From Pseudomonadota bacterium (GTDB taxonomy: Bacteria > Pseudomonadota > Gammaproteobacteria > Burkholderiales > REEB80), in assembly GCA_028873515.1 (NCBI GenBank), contig JAGWIG010000001.1, positions 62,001 through 126,000 of the forward strand: a stretch of 64,000 bases of DNA, in the 5' to 3' direction. The position numbers and the translations under genes were made by a program. Positions 51,880 through 64,000 of this stretch are shown one piece after another. A model generated the notes under the pieces. That model did not search any database. It was not told where the DNA came from and was given only the letters and a program-made list of their open reading frames with translations. Positions within the stretch are counted from its first letter, which is position 1. Every line of letters begins with the position of its first letter.

Positions 51880-54570
51880 TTAATGGGCAGATTCCCAGTT
51901 GTTCCCAGATCCAACAGATACTTCGAGTGGAATGTCCAAAGTTATTACATTGCACATTAATTCTGGTAAAGCTAGACATATAGGCGTTACCTCATTCTCG
52001 GGGACTTCAAGAACCAGTTCATCATGAACCTGCATGATGAGTCTCGAATCAAGATGATTGTGTTGAATCCATGTTTCAACCTCAATCATGGCAAGTTTTA
52101 TGATATCAGCCGCTGTTCCTTGCATTGGAGCATTAATCGCGGCCCGTTCTGCTGCCTGACGCCTAGGCATGGAAGATGCGGTGATTTCCGGTAACCAGAG
52201 TTTGCGCCCAAGAAGGGTTTCAACATATCCTTGACGCTTTGCTGATTCACGTGTTTTTTGCATATAGTCAGCAACACCTGGGTAGCGAGTGAAATAGCGA
52301 TCGATATAGCTTTGTGCTGCTAACCGGCTGATGGAAAGCTGGTTAGCCAATCCAAAAGATGACATGCCATAGATAAGCCCAAAGTTTATTGCTTTGGCGG
52401 CACGACGTTCTGCGGCTGTAACTTCTTCCGGAGCATGGCCGAAAATTTCGGCAGCCGTAGCCTGATGAATGTCCTGTCCTTCACGAAAGGCCCTGATAAG
52501 TGAAGCATCCTGAGACAGGTGAGCCATAATACGCAGTTCAACCTGTGAATAGTCTGCTGCAACTAGAAGATGATGTGCAGGCGCAATAAAAGCTTCTCTA
52601 ATTCTACGACCCTCAATGGTTCGAACAGGAATGTTTTGCAGGTTTGGATCAGAACTCGCCAATCGCCCCGTTATGGCCACAGACTGGCTGTAATTGGTAT
52701 GGACACGGCCAGTATGGAGATTGATACTTCGAGGAAGCTTGTCGGTATAGGTTGATTTAAGTTTAGCAAGGCTACGGTATTCCAGTAAAATTTTGGGGAG
52801 TGGATAGTCAGGGGCCAGAAGCTCAAGAACTGATTCATCGGTGGATGCAGCACCTGATGGGGTTTTGCGCTTAATGGGTAATCCAAGCCGTCCAAATAGG
52901 ATTTCGCCAATTTGTTTGGGTGAATTTAGATTGAACTTGCCTTCTGCAGCTTCGTAAGCTTGCTGCTCAAGATTTAGCATGCGAAGCCCGAGGTCATGGC
53001 TTTGCTTCATTAGGAGTTGGGTATCGATGAGCACACCGTGACGCTCCATGTTTCCTAATATTGGGATTAAGGGAATTTCAAGATTACTGTAGATATGGTT
53101 CAGTCCTTGCTGTAACTGGATTTGAGGCCATAATTGCTGGTGGAGCTGAAGGGTAATATCCGCGTCTTCAGCTGCATAAGCCGTCGCCAGATCAATGGCT
53201 ACTTCCTCGAACTTGATTTGTTTCGTTCCCTTCCCTGCCACTTCTTCATAAGTTATGGTTGTTTCATTGAGATGGCGTTTTGCAAGAGCATCCATGTTGT
53301 GGGGAAGATGCGCCTCAAGAACATAGGACTCAAGCATGGTGTCATGGAGAATTCCTTCAAGACGTATATTGTGGTTCAAGAAAACATGACGATCATATTT
53401 CAGGTTTTGGCCTATTTTTGTAATGTCGGGATTTTCAAGCAGGGGCTTTAATAATTTAAGGGCTGTGTTGATGGGTATTTGTTCGGTATTGTCTGTATTG
53501 ATATGGGCCAAGGGAACATAGGCAGCTTCATGTGGCATGAGGGCAAAAGAAAGGCCAACAATCTTTGCTTCCATGGCATCAAGACTGGTTGTTTCAGTAT
53601 CAATACAGACAAAATGATATTGTTGAATCTTGCTTATCCATTGTTCTAATTGGGTTTCAGTAGTAACAGTTTCATAATTCCTTACAGAATAAGGGGTAAT
53701 GGGTTGTTTTTCTTCGTTTGACTTGGAAGGTTGAATATCGGTAAGCCAGGATTTGAATCCTGACTGCCTGAAAATTCTGTCAAGCGAAGAGTTATCCTGA
53801 GGTTTTGGAATAAGTGATTCTGGCGAAACATCAAGATCCAGATCACATCGGATTGTAGCGAGATTTTTGGAAAGGGGTAACCAATCCAGGGCGAGGCGCA
53901 GGTTGTCTCCAACATTACCAGGAATTTCTGAAGCATGCTCCATGAGATTTTCAAGGGAGCCATACTCGCATAGCCATTTAATAGCGGTTTTAGGCCCACA
54001 TTTATTAACGCCTCGAATATTATCAATTTTGTCTCCTGTCAAGGCGAGGAAATCGACAATTAAACCGGGGGGAACCCCAAATTTTTTCTGGACACCAGCC
54101 TCATCTAATTTTTCCCCTGTCATGGTATTGATTAGGGTTGTTTCGGCACTTACGAGCTGAGCTAAATCTTTGTCTCCAGTAGAGATCAAAGTTTCAATGC
54201 CGAGATTGCGAGCCTTATGTGCAAGGGTACCTATGACATCATCGGCTTCGACCCCATTAACGACTAAAAAAGGCCATCCCATTGCATTAATAGCATCATA
54301 TAAGGGGTTTATCTGTACACGTAAATTGTCCGGCATCGGGGGGCGGGTAGCCTTGTATTCTGGATCGAGATCATTTCGGAATGTCGGGCCTTTGGCGTCA
54401 AAAACACACGCACTGTAATCAACGGTATAATCTTTATGAATTCGTCGCAGCATATTGAGTACGCCATACATTGCGCCTGTCGGGGTTCCATCAGGGCTCC
54501 GTAGATCCGGGAGTGCATGATAAGCCCGGTATAGATATGAAGATCCATCGATTAACAATAATTTTTTCAT
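51880..54570 (-). CDS. polA: DNA polymerase I PolA
   Basis: An 896-residue three-domain polymerase. The 5' nuclease domain (about 1-290) starts MKKLLLIDGSSYLYRAYHAL and contains VVNGVEADDVIGTLA. The 3'-5' exonuclease (about 315-500) keeps its catalytic acids (CIDTETTS; GQNLKYDRHVF; YAAEDADIT), so proofreading should work. The polymerase domain has motif A LLVAADYSQVELRIMAHLS, motif B RRAAKAINFGLIYGMSSFG and motif C QVHDELVLEV. It repairs DNA and removes RNA primers. The next gene starts only 14 bases away on the other strand. Confidence 0.98.
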   Translation of the reverse strand: MKKLLLIDGSSYLYRAYHALPDLRSPDGTPTGAMYGVLNMLRRIHKDYTVDYSACVFDAKGPTFRNDLDPEYKATRPPMPDNLRVQINPLYDAINAMGWPFLVVNGVEADDVIGTLAHKARNLGIETLISTGDKDLAQLVSAETTLINTMTGEKLDEAGVQKKFGVPPGLIVDFLALTGDKIDNIRGVNKCGPKTAIKWLCEYGSLENLMEHASEIPGNVGDNLRLALDWLPLSKNLATIRCDLDLDVSPESLIPKPQDNSSLDRIFRQSGFKSWLTDIQPSKSNEEKQPITPYSVRNYETVTTETQLEQWISKIQQYHFVCIDTETTSLDAMEAKIVGLSFALMPHEAAYVPLAHINTDNTEQIPINTALKLLKPLLENPDITKIGQNLKYDRHVFLNHNIRLEGILHDTMLESYVLEAHLPHNMDALAKRHLNETTITYEEVAGKGTKQIKFEEVAIDLATAYAAEDADITLQLHQQLWPQIQLQQGLNHIYSNLEIPLIPILGNMERHGVLIDTQLLMKQSHDLGLRMLNLEQQAYEAAEGKFNLNSPKQIGEILFGRLGLPIKRKTPSGAASTDESVLELLAPDYPLPKILLEYRSLAKLKSTYTDKLPRSINLHTGRVHTNYSQSVAITGRLASSDPNLQNIPVRTIEGRRIREAFIAPAHHLLVAADYSQVELRIMAHLSQDASLIRAFREGQDIHQATAAEIFGHAPEEVTAAERRAAKAINFGLIYGMSSFGLANQLSISRLAAQSYIDRYFTRYPGVADYMQKTRESAKRQGYVETLLGRKLWLPEITASSMPRRQAAERAAINAPMQGTAADIIKLAMIEVETWIQHNHLDSRLIMQVHDELVLEVPENEVTPICLALPELMCNVITLDIPLEVSVGSGNNWESAH

Positions 54571-54584
54571 TAGGCAAACCTTAA

Positions 54585-55313
54585 ATGAGCACTTCTGACA
54601 AACTTCCGAAAATCGTTGATATTGATATGCATAATCAGCCTTATAATGCCCGTGAGTCCTGGCGAGTATTTGAAATCATGTCAGAATTCGTTGAATCAAC
54701 TGAAAGATTGAGTCGCATCAGCCCAGCTGTAAGTATATTTGGTAGTGCAAGAGTTGCGGAAGACCATCCTTATTATCAATTAACTGAAGAAATTGCCCGT
54801 CAATTGTCTGATGCTGGTTTTTCTGTACTGTCGGGGGGTGGCCCCGGTATTATGGAAGCGGCCAATAAAGGTGCATTTTATGGTAAATCTCCTTCAGTAG
54901 GCCTGAATATCCAGTTACCACATGAGCAGAATAATAACCGATATCAGGATATTAGCCAGACGTTTCGTCATTTTTTTGCCCGGAAGGTCATGTTTGTAAA
55001 GTTTGCTTCCGCATATGTTGTTATGCCCGGAGGTTTTGGAACCATGGATGAGCTGATGGAGGCACTTACCCTGGTGCAGACCGGAAAAAGTCGTAAAATT
55101 CCAATCATTCTGGTCAATAGTGTATTTTGGCAGGATTTGGTTAATTGGTTTCGTAATACTCTAGTCAGAGAAGGCATGATAGATGCGGCCGACCTTGATC
55201 TTATCAAGATTATCGATGAGCCAAAAGAGGTTGTGGCAGCAATTTTCCACCATTATGAAACCCGTGGTTTTGAGCCAAGTGCGGCTGAACGGGAAATACA
55301 ACTAAATCTTTAG
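54585..55313 (+). CDS. LOG-family (TIGR00730) nucleotide-processing protein
   Basis: A 242-residue Rossmann-like protein of the LOG / lysine decarboxylase-like family. SIFGSARVAEDHPYY, LSGGGPGIMEAANKGAF and the PGGFGTMDELMEALTLVQTG signature (about residues 150-169) are intact; homologues hydrolyse cytokinin-type or purine nucleoside monophosphates, releasing the base. The bacterial role is mostly unclear. Residues 22-40 (ESWRVFEIMSEFVESTERLS) belong to the family, so the start must be at 54585 or at the Met 15 codons later. It is divergent from polA by 14 bases. Confidence 0.88.
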   Translation: MSTSDKLPKIVDIDMHNQPYNARESWRVFEIMSEFVESTERLSRISPAVSIFGSARVAEDHPYYQLTEEIARQLSDAGFSVLSGGGPGIMEAANKGAFYGKSPSVGLNIQLPHEQNNNRYQDISQTFRHFFARKVMFVKFASAYVVMPGGFGTMDELMEALTLVQTGKSRKIPIILVNSVFWQDLVNWFRNTLVREGMIDAADLDLIKIIDEPKEVVAAIFHHYETRGFEPSAAEREIQLNL

Positions 55314-55437
55314 GTGAAATCCGGCCAGAATTTGCTAGTTCGATATCTGGTAGGGAAAACTCGGTCTAGGCAATTAGCTTGACGTAATGGATAATGAGGG
55401 CGCTGCCCGGCTCCAAATAATTGATGGCTCCGATGAC

Positions 55438-56385
55438 ATGTCTGTATATACAACTGTAACAATGCAGGAAACGGCTCAATGGCTGGCTGATTATGATATT
55501 GGCATGCCAGTTGAACTAGAAGGTATTGCATCAGGAATTGAAAATACCAATTATTTTCTTACGACGGACCGAGGTCGATTTGTACTGACGATTTTTGAAA
55601 AATTAACTTCTCAGGAACTCTCGTTTTATCTTGATTTGCTTGCCCATCTTGCTTATCGCGGTGTTCCATGTCCCGGTCCAGTACCTCGTCGCGCCGGAGG
55701 ATATTTGGGAACTTTCAAGAATAAACCGGCGTGCCTCTCTATTTGTCTTCCTGGCCGTTCCATTTTGAAGCCAACCGTTTATCACTGTGCACAGGTTGGA
55801 GAAGCATTGGCAAGACTGCATCTTGCAGGCAATGATTTTAATGGGACAATGGATAATCCGCGGGGCCCGCATTGGTGGACCCGAGAGTCGCCACGCGTGC
55901 TCCCATTACTTGATGATGAACGGGCAGCTTTGCTACGTCAGGAAGTTGTTTATCAGGCGGGTCTCGCGCAGGCAGGTATTCCCCGCGGCTTTATTCATGC
56001 CGACTTATTTCGGGATAATGTACTTTTTGAAAATAATGAAATGGGCGGGATGATTGATTTCTATTTCGCATGTAAGGATTGCCTGCTTTATGATTTGGCT
56101 ATTACTGTGAATGATTGGTGCACTCCAAGTGGACAGATGGATCAAAAAAGGATGAAAGCATTATTGTCCGCCTACCATCATATTCGTCCTCTTACCTCTG
56201 AAGAACATGCAGTCTGGCTGGGTATGCTGCGAGCTGGCGCATTACGATTTTGGCTTTCCCGATTGCTTGATTTTTATTTCCCTAGACCAGGGGATTTAAC
56301 ACACGCCAAGGATCCGGGTCAATTTGAACGCTTATTAAGATATTATATCTCTCGATCCAGTCAATTGAGCGAGTGGTGGGTATGA
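55438..56385 (+). CDS. thrB: Homoserine kinase ThrB (APH-fold type)
   Basis: A 315-residue homoserine kinase of the aminoglycoside phosphotransferase fold used by Pseudomonas and betaproteobacteria, unlike the GHMP-type enzyme of E. coli. I choose the ATG at 55438 (MSVYTTVTMQETAQWLADYD), which fits the family start; an ATG 51 bases earlier is open but unsupported. Landmarks are GIASGIENTNYFL, the catalytic loop GFIHADLFRDNVLFEN and GMIDFYFACKDCLLYDLAI. It phosphorylates homoserine for threonine synthesis. Confidence 0.94.
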   Translation: MSVYTTVTMQETAQWLADYDIGMPVELEGIASGIENTNYFLTTDRGRFVLTIFEKLTSQELSFYLDLLAHLAYRGVPCPGPVPRRAGGYLGTFKNKPACLSICLPGRSILKPTVYHCAQVGEALARLHLAGNDFNGTMDNPRGPHWWTRESPRVLPLLDDERAALLRQEVVYQAGLAQAGIPRGFIHADLFRDNVLFENNEMGGMIDFYFACKDCLLYDLAITVNDWCTPSGQMDQKRMKALLSAYHHIRPLTSEEHAVWLGMLRAGALRFWLSRLLDFYFPRPGDLTHAKDPGQFERLLRYYISRSSQLSEWWV

Positions 56386-56392
56386 TAAAAAC

Positions 56393-57142
56393 GTGGCGAA
56401 CGTAGTGAAAACAGAGATAAAAATAGTAAAAAGTATTCCGTTAATAGAAGGATGGCGCTGGATTGTTCAAGCTTTAAGGCTGTTTCATGCCAGGCCGTTG
56501 GAGTGGCTACTCTATACATTCATACTTATGGGATTAAGCCTGGTTTTGGCCCAGCTTGGGGTGTTCGGTACTCTTTTGCTGCCTCTTTTATTACCGGTAT
56601 TTACTGGTGGGTTTATGCAAGCTGCGCGAGAAGCTTTTCAAGGCGGGAAGCTAACACCTCGGCTGTTATTTTCAGGTTTTGATCGTCGAGGAGCGCGTTT
56701 GGTATCTTTAGGCGGATTATATCTTGTTTGTATTATCAGTCTTTCTGGATATTTGCAACTAAGCGGTTTGTTACCATCTGGTTTTAATCCCGCTTCGATC
56801 AAACCGGGCACTCCAGAATATCATTTTTTGATTACCCATTCGACACGGTTATTGATTGCAGCATTGATTGAGCTTGTAGTGCTTCTTCCAGTATCAATGG
56901 CCACACTTTTTGCCCCAGCCCTAATTATGTTTCATGAGCTGAGTGCTTTTGCTGCCCTTAGACTTAGTTTCCTTGCCTGCTGCCGTAATATTGGTGCTTT
57001 AGTCGTTTACGGGTTTTTTGTGACTTTAGGGGGAATACTTATCCTGCTTAGTGCAGGGTTTGCTGTATTCATCATTGCCCCCCTTGTTTTCCTTTCTACC
57101 TTCGCAGGCTATATAAAACTGTTTGAGGTAGATAAGAAATAG
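56393..57142 (+). CDS. BPSS1780-family membrane protein
   Basis: A 249-residue protein with about five or six hydrophobic segments and few motifs, resembling the BPSS1780 family of betaproteobacterial membrane proteins (IVQALRLFHARPLEWLLYTF near residues 24-43; LPLLLPVFTGGFMQAAREA). Function is unknown. The frame begins with GTG at 56393; another GTG at 56405 is equally possible, and neither has a strong ribosome binding site. It lies 7 bases after thrB, so the two are probably one operon, and converges on uvrD. Confidence 0.75.
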   Translation: MANVVKTEIKIVKSIPLIEGWRWIVQALRLFHARPLEWLLYTFILMGLSLVLAQLGVFGTLLLPLLLPVFTGGFMQAAREAFQGGKLTPRLLFSGFDRRGARLVSLGGLYLVCIISLSGYLQLSGLLPSGFNPASIKPGTPEYHFLITHSTRLLIAALIELVVLLPVSMATLFAPALIMFHELSAFAALRLSFLACCRNIGALVVYGFFVTLGGILILLSAGFAVFIIAPLVFLSTFAGYIKLFEVDKK

Positions 57143-57167
57143 GCTAATCCATAATTATATTGATACT

Positions 57168-59273
57168 TCAGGCCCTGGATAATTTCGCATAGGAGACAGC
57201 AAGCCATTTCGATCCCCTGTTTTTGAATCCTACTAATACTCGAGTCGTATCGCCACGCCCTTCAACATTCATGATTTCACCGGCACCAAAGACTGGATGA
57301 ATAACTTTTTGCCCAATTCCCCATTCGCTGTTACTGGATGGCATGGGAAGACTAGACAGGCCCGGCCCGTGAGAATTGGTCGCGTGAATTAATGATTCGG
57401 GAATTTCGTTTAGAAATCGTGAACGGATTCCACATCTTCTTTGATTGTTTAACATCCGGGTCTGAGCATAGGATAGATAAAGTTTTTGCTTTGCTCGTGT
57501 CATGGCGACATACATGAGCCGACGCTCTTCTTCTATCCCATCTCTTTCGTGGCGGCTGTTATCATGGGGGAAGAGGCCTTCTTCAAGTCCGGAAACAAAT
57601 ACAATCTCAAACTCCAGTCCTTTTGCTGCATGAACTGTCATCAGCTGAATGGCATCATTTGTCATATTTAATTGATAATCACCTGCCTCGAGTGCTGCAT
57701 GGGCAAGAAAACCCTCAAGCGTTGGTGTATCTGATTCAGCCTGAAAAAGGCTGGCTGCATTAACCAGTTCATTGAGATTATCCAGTTGATCCCGCCCTTC
57801 TTTTTCGTTTTCATAATAGGCATAAAGCCCACTTTCAACGATGACCCGCTCAATGGATTCGGGTAAGGCCAGTTCAGCGGTTTTCTGCCGAAGAGTGTTT
57901 ATGACCTGAAGAAAACGCTCTAAAACGATAGGTGTTTTTCCGGCAGATAACCTTCTTTGAATTACCTCCATAAGAGGCAAATCGTGTGCTAAAGCTGTTT
58001 CTTGTAATATTTCTAGACTGCGGGATCCAATTCCCCTCGCCGGAAAATTAATTATACGAAGAACTGAGGCATTGTCATTGAATCCGGCCGATAACCGCAG
58101 GTAGGCAAGTGCATGCTTGATTTCTGCACGTTCGAAGAAACGAAGCCCACCATATACTTTGTAGGCCAGTCCTGCATTAAAGAGGGTATGTTCAAGTATT
58201 CTTGATTGTGCATTTGATCGGTATAGTAATGCCATGTCTGAAAAAGAGAGTCCGGCACGGTGAAGATGGCGTATCTCATCCACAATGTGTTGAGCTTCTT
58301 CCATGTCATTTATGGCAACATGAAGCTGGATAGGTTCACCTGCTCCTTTTTCTGTCCAAAGGTTTTTCCCAAATCGTTTTTGGTTATGGCTTATTAGGCT
58401 ATTGGCTGCATCCAAGATGTTGCCCTGAGACCGATAGTTCTGTTCAAGACGGATGATATGCCTGAGATTAAATTCTACTTCAAAGAGTCGTATATTATCC
58501 GAGTTTGCACCTCGGAATCCATAGATTGATTGATCATCATCGCCTACGGCAAAAACAGCATTTTGTTTTCCTGAGAGAAGTTTTAGCCATTCATATTGTA
58601 GAAGACTGGTATCCTGAAATTCGTCAACAAGAATATAGCGAAATCGTTCTTGATAGTGTTTACGTAAAAGTGTTTCTCCGCGTAATATTTCTACCGTGCG
58701 TAATAACAGTTCTGCAAAGTCAGCCACTCCATCTTTCAGACATTGGCTTTCATATGCAGCGTAACATTCCAGCATGATCTGTTCATCAAGCGTTTCTGCC
58801 TTTTTTTCACCAGCCCTTATACCTGATTCTTTTTGTGCGTTTATATAGTGCTGGATTTTCCGTGGGGCATATTTTTCTTCATTGATCTTGAGTGTTTTGA
58901 TTATTCGTTTAACCATACTCAGCTGATCAGCCATGTCGAGAATCAGGAAGCTGGCCGGATACCCGGCTTCCACATGATGGAGACGGAGGAACCGGTTACA
59001 TAGCCCATGAAATGTTCCTACCCACATGGTACGGTTGAGGATCGCAGTTCCGCCTAACCGTATAAGCATTTCCTTGGCGGCTTTATTGGTAAAGGTTACA
59101 GCCAGAATTTCCTGTTTGGTAGCTTTTCCAGTATGGAGCAGCCAGTTAATACGCGAGGTGAGAACCCGGGTTTTGCCTGAACCTGCACCAGCAAGAATGA
59201 GGGCGGACTCGTGGTCTAAAGTTACAGCTTGTAGCTGTTGTGGATTAAGTGCAGTAACGGATGATTCTGGCAT
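57168..59273 (-). CDS. uvrD: DNA helicase II UvrD
   Basis: A 701-residue superfamily 1A 3'-5' helicase. Walker A AGAGSGKTRVLTSR starts at residue 28, followed by VTFTNKAAKEM (motif Ia), LVDEFQDTSLLQYEWL (motif II), VGDDDQSIYGFRGA (III), LEQNYRSQGNILDAAN (IV), LMTVHAAKGLEFEIVFVSGL (V) and EERRLMYVAMTRAK (VI). The C-terminal segment PVFGAGEIMNVEGRG matches UvrD rather than Rep. It works in excision repair and mismatch repair. Confidence 0.95.
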   Translation of the reverse strand: MPESSVTALNPQQLQAVTLDHESALILAGAGSGKTRVLTSRINWLLHTGKATKQEILAVTFTNKAAKEMLIRLGGTAILNRTMWVGTFHGLCNRFLRLHHVEAGYPASFLILDMADQLSMVKRIIKTLKINEEKYAPRKIQHYINAQKESGIRAGEKKAETLDEQIMLECYAAYESQCLKDGVADFAELLLRTVEILRGETLLRKHYQERFRYILVDEFQDTSLLQYEWLKLLSGKQNAVFAVGDDDQSIYGFRGANSDNIRLFEVEFNLRHIIRLEQNYRSQGNILDAANSLISHNQKRFGKNLWTEKGAGEPIQLHVAINDMEEAQHIVDEIRHLHRAGLSFSDMALLYRSNAQSRILEHTLFNAGLAYKVYGGLRFFERAEIKHALAYLRLSAGFNDNASVLRIINFPARGIGSRSLEILQETALAHDLPLMEVIQRRLSAGKTPIVLERFLQVINTLRQKTAELALPESIERVIVESGLYAYYENEKEGRDQLDNLNELVNAASLFQAESDTPTLEGFLAHAALEAGDYQLNMTNDAIQLMTVHAAKGLEFEIVFVSGLEEGLFPHDNSRHERDGIEEERRLMYVAMTRAKQKLYLSYAQTRMLNNQRRCGIRSRFLNEIPESLIHATNSHGPGLSSLPMPSSNSEWGIGQKVIHPVFGAGEIMNVEGRGDTTRVLVGFKNRGSKWLAVSYAKLSRA

Positions 59274-59398
59274 AGGGTTTAAAAAAATCGATGTAAAGGT
59301 AGAAAGGTATCAGATACATCAGTTTTAGGCACAGAGGCCATGGTTAGCATCAGTTTTCTGATAATATAACCGTTTTGATATTCTGTTGCCAGGATTAG

Positions 59399-62337
<2,939 letters not shown>

Positions 62338-62345
62338 GATGCTTT

Positions 62346-63374
62346 ATGCGCATAAAATCTGAACAGCTTGGGAAAATGGTTCAGAAGCATCTTGCTCCGG
62401 TTTATCTGCTGTTTGGCGATGAGCCATTTATTGTTCAGGAATGCCGTGATTTAATAAGATGTTTTGCTTTGGAGAAAGGGTATACAGAACGAGAAGTGCT
62501 TGATGTGGAAACAGGGTTTGATTGGGGGCGTCTGGCCGAGTCAAAAAAAAGCCTGTCACTTTTTGGGAGAAATCAACTGATTGAAGTAAATGTGCCGAGT
62601 GGGAAGCTCGGGTCCTCTGGTACAAAAGCATTAAGTGAATGGTGTCAGAATCTTTCTCCAGATGTATTACTGGTTTTGTTGCTCCCCCGTCTTGATAAGG
62701 TAACTCAAAAAGCAAAATGGTTCGCGGATGTGGAATCGGTTGGGGTGTGTGTTCAGGCAAATACTGTAGCACGATCCCAATTGCCCTTGTGGATAAGCGA
62801 AAGATTGTTGCAGCAGAAACAATATGCGAATCAGGAAACACTTTTGTTTCTTGCTGATTTGACTGAGGGCAATTTGTTGGCCGCCTGGCAGGAAATCCAG
62901 AAACTTGGTCTTTTGTATCCATCGGGAAAGATTGAATATGATATGGTTCGGCAATCTGTCTTACCTGTAGCACGATATGCTCCATTTGACTTGATGGAGG
63001 CAGTATTGTCTGGTGAGAGTTTAAGGGCGGTGCGCATTCTTGATAGCCTGGAGCAGGAAGAGTTCGAGCCTGTGATTCTGATGTGGACATTGACCCGGGA
63101 TTTGCGGACCATGATGGGGTTGGTGCGCCTGCTCAAATCTGGAATGTCAATGAACAGGGCAATACAAGCGTTACATGTCTGGTCTTCCCGTGCCATTTTC
63201 TTTGAACGCGCATTACACCGTATTAGACCTTCTGTCCTATCTGAGGCGATGTATTGTGCTGCTGACATTGATCGGCAGATTAAGGGTCTTGCAGTTGATA
63301 AGGTTTGGGAGGATCTGGTCAGCGTGTGTCTTCTGCTTTGTCAAGGTAAAAAGGTTGGCAAGGTTCTGGTTTAG
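62346..63374 (+). CDS. holA: DNA polymerase III delta subunit HolA
   Basis: A 342-residue clamp-loader subunit that opens the beta clamp. Typical segments are MRIKSEQLGKMVQKHLAPVY, LFGDEPFIVQECRDLIR, WISERLLQQKQYANQETLLF, LADLTEGNLLAAWQEIQKL and ILMWTLTRDLRTMMGL. The length equals that of E. coli delta (343). It follows lptE by 8 bases. Confidence 0.95.
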   Translation: MRIKSEQLGKMVQKHLAPVYLLFGDEPFIVQECRDLIRCFALEKGYTEREVLDVETGFDWGRLAESKKSLSLFGRNQLIEVNVPSGKLGSSGTKALSEWCQNLSPDVLLVLLLPRLDKVTQKAKWFADVESVGVCVQANTVARSQLPLWISERLLQQKQYANQETLLFLADLTEGNLLAAWQEIQKLGLLYPSGKIEYDMVRQSVLPVARYAPFDLMEAVLSGESLRAVRILDSLEQEEFEPVILMWTLTRDLRTMMGLVRLLKSGMSMNRAIQALHVWSSRAIFFERALHRIRPSVLSEAMYCAADIDRQIKGLAVDKVWEDLVSVCLLLCQGKKVGKVLV

Positions 63375-63388
63375 GCAAATTCGCAACC

Positions 63389-63437
63389 AGGATAAATTTT
63401 GAGTTATCCTTGTTCTTATCACACGTTTAAATGTGAT
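63389..63437 (+). terminator. Two small hairpins between holA and proA
   Basis: AGGATAA (63389-63395) pairs with TTATCCT (63404-63410), followed by TGTTCTT; a second stem ATCACA/TGTGAT spans 63418-63437. The first may be a weak terminator for holA. Neither has a solid T-run, so proA could be read from the leuS operon. Confidence 0.35.
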
Positions 63438-63461
63438 GAGTTTCATGTGGAGTGAATGGCC

Positions 63462-64000
63462 ATGATTGAAGTAAAACAGTATATTCAAGAAATTGGGCGC
63501 AAGGCACGTGATGCCTCGAGAGAGGTGGCCCGTTCCCGTACTGCGGCAAAGGATGAAGCTCTTCAGTTGATGGCTGCTGCAATTGCCCGAGATACAGAGG
63601 GTCTGCTTGCTGCTAATGCCCTGGACGTGACAAAAGCACAGAAAGAGGGGCTGGATGAAGCTTTGATCGACCGTCTAACATTGACTACAAAAAGTATAAA
63701 AGGGATGGTTGAAGGTTTACGTCAAATTGCTGATTTACCGGATCCAATTGGCGAAATTGATGGCTTGCACTATCGACCTTCAGGTATCCAGGTTGGGCGG
63801 ATGCGTGTCCCGTTGGGTGTGGTCGGGATTATATATGAGGCTCGACCTAATGTTACTGCTGATGCCGCTGGACTTTGTCTTAAGGCAGGCAATGCAGCTA
63901 TTTTACGGGGCGGTTCGGAAGCAATCCATTCGAATAAAGCGATTGCAGCTTGCGTTCGTGAGGGGCTCCGGCTTTCCGGGTTGCCCGAAGCAGCGGTACA
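63462..64000 (+). CDS. proA: Gamma-glutamyl phosphate reductase ProA (cut off by window edge)
   Basis: The first 179 residues of ProA are visible, starting [20 protein letters not shown]. The NADP-dependent enzyme reduces gamma-glutamyl phosphate to the semialdehyde in proline synthesis. Family segments present include [40 protein letters not shown] and [20 protein letters not shown]. The ATG at 63462 has a GGAG site nine bases upstream; an ATG two codons earlier is too close to it. The reading frame remains open to the end of the window. Confidence 0.96.
   Translation, partial: MIEVKQYIQEIGRKARDASREVARSRTAAKDEALQLMAAAIARDTEGLLAANALDVTKAQKEGLDEALIDRLTLTTKSIKGMVEGLRQIADLPDPIGEIDGLHYRPSGIQVGRMRVPLGVVGIIYEARPNVTADAAGLCLKAGNAAILRGGSEAIHSNKAIAACVREGLRLSGLPEAAV

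Noticed and set aside
62428..63090. A 220-residue open frame opposite holA
   Set aside because: Wholly antisense to holA, with no family match or ribosome binding site.

Overview
The window is a 64-kb piece of a Gram-negative, flagellated bacterial chromosome, most likely a betaproteobacterium. This inference rests on gene order and protein style: the polA / LOG protein / thrB / BPSS1780-type membrane protein / uvrD run, the leuS-lptE-holA-proA run, dusB-fis-purH-purD, a lateral/polar-type flagellar regulon with FlrB/FlrC, and a DUF2802 gene in the flagellin operon. I cannot assign a genus. No tRNA, rRNA, CRISPR array, insertion sequence or prophage gene was seen.

Region 1 (1-13074, all leftward): flrB-flrC-fliE-F-G-H-I-J-K-L-M-N-O-P-Q-R. 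It encodes the two-component regulator of middle flagellar genes, the MS ring, switch, export ATPase complex and export gate. fliR runs off the left edge. A consensus sigma-54 promoter sits just upstream of fliK, so fliK-fliR can be transcribed separately. Region 2 (13141-20041, rightward): a near-consensus sigma-28 promoter drives cheV-cheV-cheY-cheZ-cheA-motA-motB. No cheW, cheR or cheB lies in the window. A TPR/glycosyltransferase-9-like fusion protein overlaps the end of motB. Region 3 (22308-29740, leftward): fliC-flaG-fliD-fliS-fliT-DUF2802-second FliK-like-FlhB C-domain homologue, headed by a sigma-28 promoter. Region 4 (29806-39390, leftward): flgB-C-D-E-F-G-H-I-J-K-L, headed by a sigma-54 promoter, with an internal sigma-28 promoter in the end of flgJ that would add late expression of flgK-flgL. 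The sigma-54 / sigma-28 split plus FlrB/FlrC matches the tiered flagellar hierarchy known from Vibrio and Pseudomonas.

Region 5 (39391-42013) is visibly more AT-rich. It carries an orphan leftward terminator that may end a small RNA, and a large TPR / ATP-grasp fusion protein of unknown substrate. Region 6 (42014-57142) is housekeeping: lgt, ilvD, an orphan ABC-type binding lipoprotein, hemF-tsaC-purD, purH, dusB-fis, polA, a LOG-family protein, thrB and a membrane protein. Region 7 (57168-64000): uvrD, then leuS-lptE-holA and the start of proA.

The most interesting items are the two TPR-plus-enzyme fusion proteins bracketing the motility genes, the duplicated variable domain in flagellin, the FlgJ without a muramidase domain, the second FliK/FlhB-like pair, the use of two CheV proteins with no CheW gene nearby, and a candidate small RNA upstream of flgB. 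None of these is proven to be a new system from sequence alone.
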